A stretch of DNA of 37,558 nucleotides from Myxococcales bacterium (GCA_019637115.1 JAHBWH010000071.1:1-37558), one strand, 5' to 3'. Positions 17,020 through 25,779 are shown, counted from the first letter of the stretch. Notes: generated by a model from the sequence alone, not told the origin. Numbers and translations: made by a program.

Positions 17020-18987
17020 TCACGGGAGCGACTCGAGCCGTTGCCGAATCCGGTCGGCGTCCGCTGCGGTCGGGGCGATGCGTAGGTAGCGCTCATAGGC
17101 CTGCCGCGCCTCGGCGACGCGGTTCATCCGCTCGTTCGCGATGCCGAGACCCCGCCACGCGGGCGCGTGGCGAGGGGCGGCGAGCGTGGCGTCGCGGTAG
17201 CGATCGATCGCGGCGGGCAGCAGACCCCGCAGCGCGAGCTGGTTGCCTTCGTTCGTGAGCTCGGTGGCGCGGGCGAGATCCACGACGGAGCGAGCCGGGC
17301 GGTCGTCCTCGTCGGCGCGCGCCGTCATCGGCGTCGCGCGGGGCGCCTCCGCGGCGACCTCGGCTGCGCGGGGGTCGCTGGGGGAGCGGGTGTCCGCGCG
17401 GGTGTCCGTGGTGCGAGGGCGGCCGCGTCGCTCGTGCGGCGGCGCTTGGTCTGCCGTTGGGTCCAACGTTCCCTCTGCGTTCGCCGCCGTCGTCTGCTCG
17501 ACTCGTCGTTCGACCGCAGGCTCGTCGTCGAGCTCGGCCGTGAGGATCTCGGTCTCGGGCGCCGCGGGCTCGCGCGCGATCAGCGCCGAGGCGTTCGTCT
17601 CCGCGTCGCCGGCTCGCGCGGTGTCTGGCCGGGGCCCGCGCCCGACGCCGACGACCCACAGCCCGATCGCGGCCAAGGCGGCCGCGATGAGCGGGATCGC
17701 CCACGACAGGCGTCGCTGCGGGAGGCGCGTGACCTCGGTCGAGACGTGGGCGTCGCGGGGTGTCGAGGGGTCGAGCTCGCCGTCCTCGGTCGAGGCGTGG
17801 GCGTCGTGCGCCGTCGAAGGCGCGGCGGCGTCGCCGCGCGGCGCGAGCTCGGCGGGCGCCGAGCCGTGGGGGCGCGACGTCGAGAGGGCGACGTCGGCGT
17901 CGAGCGGCGCTGCGAGATCGGTCGGCGGGGGTGGGGGCTCCGAGAAAACGAGCGGGACCTCCTGCGTCCCAGAGCCAGCGACCCCCACGTCGACGGAGCC
18001 CTCCGCCTCGGTCACGCCCGGCGCGTCGTTCGGGCGCGGGTCGTCCGCGAGGCGTCCCACGGCGGGCGCGCCTGCCCCTTTGGAGGTGCGCGCGCTCGAC
18101 GCGGCGCTGCTCACGTCCTCGGCGGCGACCCGCAGCGCCTCGATGAGCTCACCGCACGAGCGGTGACGGTCCTCTGGGTGGCGAGCGAGCGCCCGGGCGA
18201 AGACCTCGTCGACCGCCGCCGGCAGCTTTCGGCGCGCGGCCTCCGAGACGCGCGGCGCGTCCTGCACCATCTTCAGCGCGAGGATGCGGACCGGCTCGGG
18301 GTGATCGAAGGGGACGACGCCCGCGATGAGCTCGTACGCCACGGTGGCGAGGGCGTAGATGTCCGCGGCGACGTCGGCCTTCGTCCCGCTCGCGACCTCG
18401 GGCGAGAGGTAATGCGGCGTGCCGATGACCATGCCGTGTTGGGTCAGGCGCGAGCCTTGGCCGCGCGCGGCCGCGAGGCCGAAGTCCATGATGCGGACGA
18501 CCGGGCCCGCGTCGCGCTCTTCGACGAAGAGGTTCTCGGGCTTGATGTCGCGGTGGACGAGCGATCGCGCGTGCATCGCGTCGAGGCCGGCGGCGGGAAG
18601 CGCGAGCATCGCCGCGACCCGCGACGGGGGTTGGGGCCCCTCTTGGTGGAGGAAGTCGAGCAGGTCGCGGCCCTTCAGGAAGGGCATGACCATGAAAGGG
18701 CGGCCGTCGGGGAGCCGGCCGAGATCGAAGACGTCGACGAGCGCGGGGTGGGAGAGCTGGCTCGCGGTGCGCGCCTCCCGCAGGAAGCGGTCGGCGCCGT
18801 GCTCCGTGAGCTGGAGCTCGGGGCGGATCACTTTGATGGCGACCCGCCGCCCGAGCTCCTCGTGCTCGCCGAGATAGACGACCGCCATGCCGCCCCGGCC
18901 GAGCTCCCGCACCACGCGGTAGCGGCTGCCAACGAGCGCGCCGACGAGCGGATCGGGGGCCGTCACGCTCGCGTCGTCGGGGCTCAT
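17020..18987 (-). CDS. Membrane Ser/Thr protein kinase (Hanks type) with C-terminal TPR
   Basis: A 655-residue protein from the ATG at 18987, which overlaps the stop of the MopE-like gene by one base (TGATG). The kinase domain (about 22-285) has glycine loop LGRGGMAVV, Lys in VAIKVIRPE, HRDIKPENLF, DFGLAAA and GTPHYLSPE, so all catalytic residues are present. A long Ala/Pro/acidic linker (about 290-465) is followed by one membrane segment, LSWAIPLIAAALAAIGLWVV. A second disordered stretch and a tandem TPR unit at the end follow (NEGNQLALRGLLPAAIDRY, AWRGLGIANERMNRVAEA). The TPR would be outside the membrane if the kinase is cytosolic. Last gene of a four-gene coupled operon with envelope proteins, suggesting it senses or regulates them. 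Confidence 0.94.
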   Translation of the reverse strand: MSPDDASVTAPDPLVGALVGSRYRVVRELGRGGMAVVYLGEHEELGRRVAIKVIRPELQLTEHGADRFLREARTASQLSHPALVDVFDLGRLPDGRPFMVMPFLKGRDLLDFLHQEGPQPPSRVAAMLALPAAGLDAMHARSLVHRDIKPENLFVEERDAGPVVRIMDFGLAAARGQGSRLTQHGMVIGTPHYLSPEVASGTKADVAADIYALATVAYELIAGVVPFDHPEPVRILALKMVQDAPRVSEAARRKLPAAVDEVFARALARHPEDRHRSCGELIEALRVAAEDVSSAASSARTSKGAGAPAVGRLADDPRPNDAPGVTEAEGSVDVGVAGSGTQEVPLVFSEPPPPPTDLAAPLDADVALSTSRPHGSAPAELAPRGDAAAPSTAHDAHASTEDGELDPSTPRDAHVSTEVTRLPQRRLSWAIPLIAAALAAIGLWVVGVGRGPRPDTARAGDAETNASALIAREPAAPETEILTAELDDEPAVERRVEQTTAANAEGTLDPTADQAPPHERRGRPRTTDTRADTRSPSDPRAAEVAAEAPRATPMTARADEDDRPARSVVDLARATELTNEGNQLALRGLLPAAIDRYRDATLAAPRHAPAWRGLGIANERMNRVAEARQAYERYLRIAPTAADADRIRQRLESLP

Positions 18988-20327
18988 CAGCAGCTCCCCA
19001 TGCGGCATTGCGTCGGGATGATCAGGAGCGCGCAGTTGTTGCCGCAGCGGCCGCAGTGGTTTCGGTTCGTCATCGGATCGATGCAGTTTCCTCCACAGAA
19101 GATGTGCCCCTCGGGGCAGCATTGGCCGTTGGTGCAGACGTTCCCGGTCGGGCACGCGCGGAAACACTCACCGCAGTGCGCCGGGTCGAGCGTGCGGTCG
19201 ACGCAGAGGTCGGCGCCGCAGCAGGTGCCAGCGCAGTCGCTCGTCGCGTTGTCCACGACACCGTCGCAGTCGTCGTCGAGCCCGTTGCAGAGCTCCGGCG
19301 TGGCGGCGCCTGGCAGGCAGCGGAGCGTCGCTTCGTCGCACGCGAAGGTCCCCCGCGCGCACTCGCCGAGCGCGTCCGCGACGCATGAGTCGCCGAGGCG
19401 AGGGATGTCGTCCACGGCGCCGTTGCAGTCGTCGTCGACGCCCTGGTTCGCGCAGGTCTCGGGCCGCGGGCGGACGTCTCCCTCGCACACGCCCCAGCGC
19501 CCTTCCGCGGTGCAGGTCTGCGCCCCCGCGCGGCAGGGGCCGACGTCGAGGGTCCCCGGTGGGCCGCCGTAGCAGGCGCGGGTCTCTCCCTCGATGCAGG
19601 GGCAGCCCTCGTCGATCTCGCCGTCGCAGCTCTCGTCGGCTGGATCGTCGCCCTCCGCGGTGCAGAGCTCCGGGGTCGGGGTGATCTGATCGACGCACGT
19701 CAGCGTGCCCTCCTCGCATTGCGTCCGGCCCGGGCGGCACACGCCGGTGCAAGTGAAGCCGTCCTCGTCCTCGACGCATCCGAGGGCGTCGCCCTCGCCA
19801 GGCTCGAAGTCGTAGCAGGGGCGTCCGTCGAGGCCCTCGTCGACGACACCGTCGCAGTCGTCGTCGAGCCCGTTGCAGACCTCCTCCGTGGGCTCTCGCG
19901 TCGCCTGGCAGACGGCGCCCGCCTCCGTGCACGCGAGCTCCCCCATGGCGCACACCCCGCGCAGGCGCGTGTCGCAGCTCGTGCCGGCGATCTCGTCGAC
20001 GAACCCGTCGCAGTCGTCGTCGCGCCCGTTGCACATCTCGGTGCGCGGGAGCACCTGATCGACGCAGGCGCCGAAGAGCCCGTCGTCTCCGCAGGTGAGC
20101 GTGCCTTCGCGGCAGCTCCCGATGCCGATGAGCTCCGCGGGGCCGTCGAAGCAAGCGCGCTCCTCGCCGGGTGCGCAGCGCTCGAGCACGCAGAAGCCGC
20201 GATAACACGTCGAGCCCGCGTCGCAGGGCGTCTCGTCGTCACATCGGCGGTCCTCGTGCTCGTCGACGCCGCACGCCAGCGAGAGGGTGAGCGCGAGCCA
20301 GGTCGCGTGAATCGTCGAGCGGGTCAT
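18987..20327 (-). CDS. MopE-type putative metal-binding lipoprotein, Cys-rich
   Basis: A 446-residue protein from the ATG at 20327. A lipoprotein signal (WLALTLSLAC, acylated Cys expected) starts it. The body carries repeated acidic motifs of the MopE type: CNGRDDDCDGFVDE, CNGLDDDCDGVVDEG, two degenerate copies (CANQGVDDDCNGAVDD and ESCDGEIDEG), and CNGLDDDCDGVVDN. Between them are C-x-G-x-T-x-C spacers such as SCREGTLTC. The last ~85 residues are a dense Cys module (DPAHCGECFRACPTGNVC, GNCIDPMTNRNHCGRCGNNC), typical of Sandaracinus-like surface proteins. MopE itself binds copper or calcium; metal binding here is inferred from the motif. It overlaps the upstream gene by four bases (20324-20327) and couples to the kinase downstream. 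Confidence 0.92.
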   Translation of the reverse strand: MTRSTIHATWLALTLSLACGVDEHEDRRCDDETPCDAGSTCYRGFCVLERCAPGEERACFDGPAELIGIGSCREGTLTCGDDGLFGACVDQVLPRTEMCNGRDDDCDGFVDEIAGTSCDTRLRGVCAMGELACTEAGAVCQATREPTEEVCNGLDDDCDGVVDEGLDGRPCYDFEPGEGDALGCVEDEDGFTCTGVCRPGRTQCEEGTLTCVDQITPTPELCTAEGDDPADESCDGEIDEGCPCIEGETRACYGGPPGTLDVGPCRAGAQTCTAEGRWGVCEGDVRPRPETCANQGVDDDCNGAVDDIPRLGDSCVADALGECARGTFACDEATLRCLPGAATPELCNGLDDDCDGVVDNATSDCAGTCCGADLCVDRTLDPAHCGECFRACPTGNVCTNGQCCPEGHIFCGGNCIDPMTNRNHCGRCGNNCALLIIPTQCRMGSC

Positions 20328-21265
20328 AGCGAGCCTCCAACCGTGAGGCCCGCAAAGCCAGGGCCGAACGCCGCGTCGACGCGGACGCGGTCGTCGCTCG
20401 GGTCGCGACCGAGCACGATGGCGAGTACGACGCCGGCCGCCGTGAGCACCCCGCCGGTGACGAAGAGCGCGTTGGCGGTCGTCGCTCGGCGGCTCGCGCG
20501 GGTGCGGAGCGCCAACGCCGCGTCCACCTCGGCTTCGCTGCGCGTCGGCGCGTCGCGGTACTCGTCGCCCGCGGCGTTCGCGGCCAGACCGACGCCGAGC
20601 CCCGCGCCGAGGGCGGCGACGCCGACGCCCGCGACGAGGAGCCCGGGCAGGAGCGTGCCTTCGCGAGGGGGCGCGGCGCGCGAGGGCGAGGCGACCAGGT
20701 CGAGGTCCGGCGCGACCTCGGGCGCGGGTGGGAGGTCGAAGAGCTCGCGGACGATCCCGTCGAGGCTCGCCACGAGGTGCTCGCGCTCCCGCGCGGTGAC
20801 CCGCCTGGTCGCAGCTCGCGACGAGGCGTCGCGCCGGTCGAAGCGGGTCACGGTGAGCACGCGCTCGTCGTCGACCAGGTCGACGCTCGCCATGATCATC
20901 ACCTCGACCGAGAGTTGCTCGGCGATGGCGTTGAGGCACTCGGTGGTCTCGCCGAGGCAGCCGACCATCAGCTGGAGGTCATCGAGGGCCAGCGCCGGGG
21001 TGCCGGACATGCGGACCGGGCCGAGCTCGTCGAGCTTGGAGCGGAGGACCCGCTCCACGGCGCCGCCGTACGAGGCGAGGCCGGGATCGGAGACCCGCAC
21101 CTGGAGCTGGGCGGCGGTCGGCGCCTCGACCTCGGCGTTCGCGGGGCTCGTGGTGGCCGCGCCGTTCGTGGTGGCCTGCGCGCTCGCGGTCGCCGGTCCG
21201 CTCACGGCCGTCCAGAGCAGTAGTGCGGATCCTACGGCTGCTGTGGGGTGCATCCTACGATTCAT
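20324..21265 (-). CDS. Secreted/membrane protein with periplasmic N-terminal domain and two C-terminal membrane segments
   Basis: A 313-residue protein. A signal peptide (AVGSALLLWTAVSGPATASAQA) is followed by a soluble domain (about 50-180) with LQVRVSDPGLASYGGAVERVL, LDDLQLMVGCLGETTECLNA and the strand SVEVMIMASVDLV. This looks like the periplasmic domains found beside myxobacterial kinase genes. Two hydrophobic segments follow: LLPGLLVAGVGVAALGAGLGVGL and FVTGGVLTAAGVVLAIVLG. I cannot name the family. It overlaps the small upstream gene (21262-21265) and the MopE-like gene (20324-20327), each by four bases, so all four genes of the operon are translationally linked. Confidence 0.85.
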   Translation of the reverse strand: MNRRMHPTAAVGSALLLWTAVSGPATASAQATTNGAATTSPANAEVEAPTAAQLQVRVSDPGLASYGGAVERVLRSKLDELGPVRMSGTPALALDDLQLMVGCLGETTECLNAIAEQLSVEVMIMASVDLVDDERVLTVTRFDRRDASSRAATRRVTAREREHLVASLDGIVRELFDLPPAPEVAPDLDLVASPSRAAPPREGTLLPGLLVAGVGVAALGAGLGVGLAANAAGDEYRDAPTRSEAEVDAALALRTRASRRATTANALFVTGGVLTAAGVVLAIVLGRDPSDDRVRVDAAFGPGFAGLTVGGSL

Positions 21266-21582
21266 ACGTTCCTCTCCAAGCCAAAGCGACGGAGCACCTC
21301 GTCCCAGCCAGCGCCTTCCCGCAGCACCTCGACGGCCAGGTCATACGGCCGCAGCGCCCGACGGGTAGACTTGGGATCGTCGGAGATGATCAGCACTTGA
21401 ACCGGGGGCTCCGTCTCGCGGGCGAGCCCGAGGAGCGCCGAGAGCTCCGGGAGCTGGCCACCGAGGACGAGGCCCGCGGCGCCGCGCAGCTTGGTGCGGA
21501 GCTCGTGGACGTCGCAGCGTTCGAGGCGTTCGTCGCTCGTGGCCTCGAGCCCGAGCACGAGCACCTTGGGTGTCGTGTGCAT
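21262..21582 (-). CDS. Small receiver-like protein lacking phosphoacceptor, first gene of the MopE-kinase operon
   Basis: A 106-residue protein from the ATG at 21582. The pattern KVLVLGLEATSDERLE, AAGLVLGGQLPELSALLGLAR and PVQVLIISDDPKSTRRAL reads as alternating strands and helices similar to a receiver or flavodoxin-like fold. The paired acidic residues and the phosphorylatable Asp are absent. Longer upstream starts in the same frame would include the 28-bp inverted repeat and Arg-rich sequence unlike a protein, so the short start is preferred. Function unknown. Confidence 0.65.
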   Translation of the reverse strand: MHTTPKVLVLGLEATSDERLERCDVHELRTKLRGAAGLVLGGQLPELSALLGLARETEPPVQVLIISDDPKSTRRALRPYDLAVEVLREGAGWDEVLRRFGLERNV

Positions 21583-21689
21583 ACCGAGGAGCCTCAGCAA
21601 ACACCATTCCGTCACGACGCCGCCCCGCCAGGTGTCGGGATCCTCCGGACGGAGCGAGGCCTTCCGCGTAGGGCCCCTCGCGAGCCACA

Positions 21690-21754
21690 TCGAGGAGGTC
21701 GGCGAGCGAGATCCGCGGCGCTCGAGCGCGGATCTCGCTCGCCGACCTCCTCGA
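21690..21754. repeat. Perfect 28-bp inverted repeat with 9-base loop
   Basis: The left arm (21690-21717) and right arm (21727-21754) are exact reverse complements across all 28 bases; the loop is GCGCTCGAG. It lies between the pseudouridine synthase stop (21845) and the start of the MopE-kinase operon (21582), both on the minus strand. It could terminate the synthase transcript, although no T-tract follows, or be a mobile palindromic repeat. Confidence 0.9.
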
Positions 21755-21844
21755 ATAGGGTTCGGCCTGTCCAACGCCTGCGCGGCAAACGACCTCCACG
21801 CCGATCATCCACGGCAACCCGGCACGAACGTCGGGTTGGGGGTA

Positions 21845-22894
21845 CTAGCGTCGCGGCTTCGGCGCTCGCGCGGCGTCCGGGCCCGGCGCGGCGCGCGGTC
21901 GGCGCGTCCGGGTCGTCAGCAGCGAGTGCCAGAGGTCTCGCTGAGCCCGACCTTTGCCTGGGAGCAGCGCGAGGAAGTCCTCGGGCGGCGGCAGCACGTG
22001 GTGCACCCGGGACTCGTCGGAGGGATGCACGAAGCCGAGCTCGGCGGCGTGCAGCATCGGGCGCGGCGCGTCGACCACCGGACGGCCGGGATCGCGCGCG
22101 GTGAAGTCGCGGATGTAGACGTTCTCGCCGACGAGCGGGTGCCCCGCCTCGGCGAGGTGGATGCGGATCTGGTGTTGGCGGCCGGTCTCGAGCCGGACCG
22201 CGACGAGGCTCGTGGGGATGGCGCCGCCGAGCGGGACGACGGCGTCGACGTGGGTGATCGCCCGCCGGGCCTCGGGGGGTCGACGGCCGCGCTCGGGTCG
22301 GAACACGCCGAGGCTGCCGCGCAGGCCATCGCCGCGGTTGGCGATCAGGGTCGTGTCGTGCCGGCCGACGCTGGGGACGCCGTGGCAGATCGCGAGGTAG
22401 GTGCGCTCGACGCTGTGCGCTCGGAACTGCTGCGAGAGGTGGCGCTTCGCCGCGAAGGTCCGCGTGAAGACGAGCAAGCCGCTCGTGCCTTTGTCGAGGC
22501 GGTGGACGACGCCGACCTCGGGATCGTAGCGTTTGCCGCTCTGGGCCTTCGCCCGGCGGCGCAGCGCGGCGCGGAGCTGATCCACGAGCGTGTCGCGGTC
22601 GTCGGGGGAGTAGGGCACGGTCAGCACGCCGGGGGGCTTGGCGACCACGACGACGTGCCGGTCCACGTGGACGAGCGCGTCGTCGGCGAGCACGCCCGCG
22701 CGCAGGCGCGGGCCCGCTTGGTCCACGGCGACGTCGTCGGGTTGGACACGCGCCGCGGGATCGAGCGCGCGCTCGCCGGACACGGTCACCCGTCCACTCC
22801 GGACGAGGTCGCGCGCGGTGCTCCACGAGCAAGATTCGCCGAGCCGCTCTCGGACGACGGCAGCCAGCGTAGGGAGTTCGGGGCGAGCGCTCAT
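21845..22894 (-). CDS. RluA-family pseudouridine synthase with N-terminal S4 domain
   Basis: A 349-residue enzyme that isomerises uridine to pseudouridine in rRNA or tRNA. The N-terminal ~60 residues are S4-like (WSTARDLVRSGRVTVSGERA). The catalytic domain has VVVVAKPPGVLTVP, the family motif VVHRLDKGTSGLLVF with the catalytic Asp, ERTYLAICHG, LETGRQHQIRIHLAEAGHPL and LHAAELGFVHP. Start ATG 22894 gives MSARPELPTLAAVVRERLG. Sequence in the same frame further upstream is the 6-bp repeat and the antisense of PrsW, so it is excluded. The exact target base is not assignable. Divergent from the PrsW gene. Confidence 0.95.
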   Translation of the reverse strand: MSARPELPTLAAVVRERLGESCSWSTARDLVRSGRVTVSGERALDPAARVQPDDVAVDQAGPRLRAGVLADDALVHVDRHVVVVAKPPGVLTVPYSPDDRDTLVDQLRAALRRRAKAQSGKRYDPEVGVVHRLDKGTSGLLVFTRTFAAKRHLSQQFRAHSVERTYLAICHGVPSVGRHDTTLIANRGDGLRGSLGVFRPERGRRPPEARRAITHVDAVVPLGGAIPTSLVAVRLETGRQHQIRIHLAEAGHPLVGENVYIRDFTARDPGRPVVDAPRPMLHAAELGFVHPSDESRVHHVLPPPEDFLALLPGKGRAQRDLWHSLLTTRTRRPRAAPGPDAARAPKPRR

Positions 22895-22955
22895 CGCCTG
22901 TTGGTGCGCGTGGCGAGCCTCGGCGTCAAGACGCCACCTCGAGGGTGCGCACCGC

Positions 22956-23025
<70 letters not shown>

Positions 23026-23076
23026 ACGAACCGCGCGAACGATCGGCGCCGGGTGACGCGTCGAGCGACGATGACA

Positions 23077-23082
23077 TACCCT
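23077..23082 (+). promoter_or_regulatory. -10-like TACCCT upstream of the PrsW gene
   Basis: The hexamer ends ten bases before the ATG at 23093, the same geometry as for the activator at 14490, and would give a very short leader. No -35 could be assigned because the 6-bp repeat occupies the upstream region. Confidence 0.3.
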
Positions 23083-23092
23083 GCGGCGGCCC

Positions 23093-24223
23093 ATGAGCGC
23101 CCTGCCCGATCCGCAACGCAACCGACGCAACGTCGGCCTCGCGCTCTACCTCGTCGCGCAGATCATCGGCGGCGCCCTCTTGCTCCTCCTCTTCCTCGTC
23201 CCCGCGCTGCTCGAGGGCGGCGCCGCCATCGAGGGGCTCTGCTTCGCCGTCGTCCTCGCGCTCCCGGCCGGCACCCTCTACCTCACCGTGCCTCGGCTGC
23301 TCGATCGCTACGATCCCGAGCCTTGGTACGCGCTCATCGGCTGCCTGCTCTGGGGCGGGATCGCCGCGTGCGGCTTCTCGGCCGTCATCAACAGCACCGT
23401 CGCGGGCCTCGGCCACGCCATGGGCGATCCACAGACCGGCGACATCCTCTCGGCCGTCGTCAGCGCTCCCATCGTCGAAGAGTTCTTCAAGGGCATGGGC
23501 GTCTTTGGTGTCTTCTACTTCTTGCGCCGCGAGTTCGACGGCGTGGTCGACGGGATCATCTACGCGGTCTTCGTCGCGCTCGGCTTCGCGACGATCGAGA
23601 ACGTCGTCTACTACGCCAACGCGGCCCATGAAGGCATGCTCGAGGTCACCTTCGTCATGCGCGGGATCCTCTTCCCGTGGGGCCACCCGGTCTACACCTC
23701 CATGATCGGCATCGGCTTCGGGCTCGCGAGGGAGACCGAGAAGCCCTGGGTCCGATGGGCAGCGCCGTTCGCCGGCTACGTCGGCGCCGTCCTGCTGCAC
23801 GCGATCTGGAACGGCACCGCGACCCTCGCGGACCTGCTCGGCGAGGAGGGCGTGATGCTCTTCCTCTGCATGTTGCCGATCTGGTTCCTCTTCGTCGTCA
23901 CCTTCATCGTGCTCATCGTGGTGCTCGTGCGACGCCGAGGGCGGATCATCCGCGAGTTCCTGCAGGACGAGGTCGCGCTCCAGAACCTCACGCAAGCCGA
24001 GGTGGAGCTCGTCGCGAGCGCCTTCGGCCTCTTCAAGGCACGGATGCGCTACGGGCGGCTCGGCGCCGACTTCGTCCGCGCCGCCGCGCGCCTCGCGCTC
24101 TCGAAGTGGCACACCATGCGTGCGCAGAAATCGCAGACGCACACCTTCTCGATGGAGTTCATCGTGCCGCTCCGCCGGCGGCTCGCTTCTCTGCGCGAGG
24201 AGCTCCACCGCTCCGGGCGCTGA
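23093..24223 (+). CDS. PrsW-family intramembrane metalloprotease
   Basis: A 376-residue multi-pass membrane protein with about eight hydrophobic segments. The family motifs are all present: PIVEEFFKG (the EE pair), ALGFATIENVVYY (the E-N pair), WGHPVYTSMIGIGFG and LLHAIWNGTA, the His/Glu residues of the proposed active site. PrsW cleaves the anti-sigma factor RsiW in Bacillus; the substrate here is unknown, and no anti-sigma factor gene is in the window. The C-terminal ~110 residues are cytosolic and helical (EFLQDEVALQNLTQAEVELV), an extension that may be regulatory. Start ATG 23093 is ten bases after a -10-like TACCCT. Confidence 0.95.
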   Translation: MSALPDPQRNRRNVGLALYLVAQIIGGALLLLLFLVPALLEGGAAIEGLCFAVVLALPAGTLYLTVPRLLDRYDPEPWYALIGCLLWGGIAACGFSAVINSTVAGLGHAMGDPQTGDILSAVVSAPIVEEFFKGMGVFGVFYFLRREFDGVVDGIIYAVFVALGFATIENVVYYANAAHEGMLEVTFVMRGILFPWGHPVYTSMIGIGFGLARETEKPWVRWAAPFAGYVGAVLLHAIWNGTATLADLLGEEGVMLFLCMLPIWFLFVVTFIVLIVVLVRRRGRIIREFLQDEVALQNLTQAEVELVASAFGLFKARMRYGRLGADFVRAAARLALSKWHTMRAQKSQTHTFSMEFIVPLRRRLASLREELHRSGR

Positions 24224-24255
24224 GCGATCCGTCGCTCCGCGCCACGCCCCCGTCC

Positions 24256-24368
24256 GAGCGTCGGTTTCGAGCGTCGGTCTCGAGCGTCGGTTTCGAGCGT
24301 CGGTTTCGAGCGTCGGTCTCGAGCGTCGGTCTCGAGCGTCGGTTTCGAGCGTCGGTCTCGAGCGACGG
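24256..24368. repeat. 13-bp tandem repeat, eight units
   Basis: Eight consecutive 13-base units GAGCGTCGGTYTC, with T or C at one position, run from 24256 to 24359, followed by a decayed copy. It fills the gap between PrsW and the globin-like gene. The unit length is not a multiple of three, so a long open frame through it is a by-product of the repeat and the high GC. Confidence 0.92.
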
Positions 24369-24410
24369 AGCGTGGTGGCTGACGCCCTGAGCGGACCGCA
24401 TACTCCCTGC

Positions 24411-24839
24411 ATGACCACGGACTTCGAGCGGATCGGTGGCGAGGCGGCCCTGCGGCCGATCATCGACGCCTTCGTCGACCGCTGCTTCGACGACTTGATG
24501 ATCGGGTTCCACTTCCGCCGAGCCAGCCGCGAGCGCGTGAAGCACTTCGAGTACGAGCACGCCGCCGAACACCTCGGCGCGCCCGTGCGCTACTCGGGGC
24601 GCCCGATCCAGCAGGCGCATGGGCCACACGCGATCTTCGGAGGCCACTTCGAGCGTCGGCTCGTGATCCTCGGCGAGGTGCTGGAGCGCGCGGGGGTGCC
24701 CGCCGACGTGAAGGAGCGCTGGCTCGAGACGCAGCGCGCGCTGCGCGCCGAGGTCACCGCCGACCGGGGCTCCGAGTGCGACGAGGGCCGAGCGCTGGAG
24801 CGCTCGGCGCGCTTTCGAGCCGCACGACGCGGCGAGTAG
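24411..24839 (+). CDS. Truncated-haemoglobin-like protein
   Basis: A 142-residue protein of the usual truncated-globin length. The N-terminal pattern DFERIGGEAALRPIIDAFVDRCFDD matches the start of the truncated globin fold. The region AAEHLGAPVRYSG-RPIQQAHGPHAIFGGHFERRL carries candidate haem-ligand histidines, with the proximal one probably in AHGPH. The last helix is VPADVKERWLETQRAL. Haem binding is inferred. The ~20 C-terminal residues are Arg/Glu-rich and may not be part of the fold. The start follows the 13-bp repeat. The gene is convergent with the compact kinase ending at 24859, 19 bases away. Confidence 0.85.
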   Translation: MTTDFERIGGEAALRPIIDAFVDRCFDDLMIGFHFRRASRERVKHFEYEHAAEHLGAPVRYSGRPIQQAHGPHAIFGGHFERRLVILGEVLERAGVPADVKERWLETQRALRAEVTADRGSECDEGRALERSARFRAARRGE

Positions 24840-24858
24840 TCGCCGCGCGTCGCCCCGT

Positions 24859-25779
24859 TCACCGGCGGCGGGTGCGCGTGACGGCGGCGGGCGAGGTCGC
24901 GCCCTCGGGCATGCGCTCGTCCACGGGGGCCGCGAGGAGGGCGTCGCGCATCTCGCGCGCGCTGGCGTGCCGACTCTCCGGTGACCGCGCGAGCGCGCGA
25001 TCGACGAGGAGCGAGAGCTCGCGCGATGCGTGGGGCGCGCGCTCGACGAGCGGCCGGGCCGTCTCCGAGACGACGCGCAACATGGTCAAGGTCGGCGTGC
25101 GCGCGACGAAGACCTCCTGCCCGCTGATGAGCCAGTAGAGGAGCGCGCCGACCGCCCAGAGATCCGCGCGCGCGTCCACCGCGTGCCCCTCGACGTGCTC
25201 CGGGGCGGCGTAGGGTGGGGTCCCGACGACGAAGCCCGTGCGGGTGAGCCGCGTCCAGCGCGCGCCATCGAGCGAGCGCTCGAGGCTCGCGACGAGGCCG
25301 AAGTCGATCACCTTCACGGTGCCTTCGGCCTGGACGAGGACGTTGTTCGGAGAGAGGTCCCGGTGGACGAGCCCCTCGCCGTGGGCCGCGTCCAACGCGT
25401 CCAGGAGCTGCAGGCCGATCGCGCGCGCGTCGGCCGTCGAGGCCGGGCCGTGGGCCGCCAACGTGCGGCCCTCGACCCACTCCGTGGCCACGTAGGGCCG
25501 ACCACCCTGTGTCAGGCCCGCGTCGACGAGCTCGACGAGGCCGGGGTGACGGACCCGCCGCATCGCCTCGATCTCGCGGGCGAAGCGCGCGGCCGAGGTC
25601 CCTTCGAGCGCGAGCTCGGGCCGCAACACCTTGAGGGCCACCTCGCGGCCGCCCATGCGGGCGCGGTAGACGCACCCCATGCCGCCCCGCGCGACCTCCG
25701 CGTCGACCTCGAACCACGCCGGCAACCCGGCAGGCGGGCGGCGGGGTGGGCTCGGCGTGCGTGTCGGGGGGCGGCTCAT
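24859..25779 (-). CDS. Compact Ser/Thr protein kinase (Hanks type)
   Basis: A 306-residue soluble kinase that is essentially only the catalytic domain. The glycine loop is VARGGMGCVY, the Lys is in VALKVLRPE, the catalytic loop is HRDLSPNNVLV, followed by DFGLVAS and GTPPYAAPEHVEG. The usual Lys after HRDL (HRDxKxxN) is Ser here, a variation found in other active bacterial and plant kinases, so activity is still likely. There is no membrane segment and no C-terminal sensor. It is isolated from a clear operon and convergent with the globin-like gene. Confidence 0.93.
   Translation of the reverse strand: MSRPPTRTPSPPRRPPAGLPAWFEVDAEVARGGMGCVYRARMGGREVALKVLRPELALEGTSAARFAREIEAMRRVRHPGLVELVDAGLTQGGRPYVATEWVEGRTLAAHGPASTADARAIGLQLLDALDAAHGEGLVHRDLSPNNVLVQAEGTVKVIDFGLVASLERSLDGARWTRLTRTGFVVGTPPYAAPEHVEGHAVDARADLWAVGALLYWLISGQEVFVARTPTLTMLRVVSETARPLVERAPHASRELSLLVDRALARSPESRHASAREMRDALLAAPVDERMPEGATSPAAVTRTRRR

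Noticed and set aside
24256-24368. CRISPR or regulatory iteron array
   Set aside because: Units are contiguous 13-mers with no spacers and no replication genes nearby; it is treated as a simple tandem repeat.
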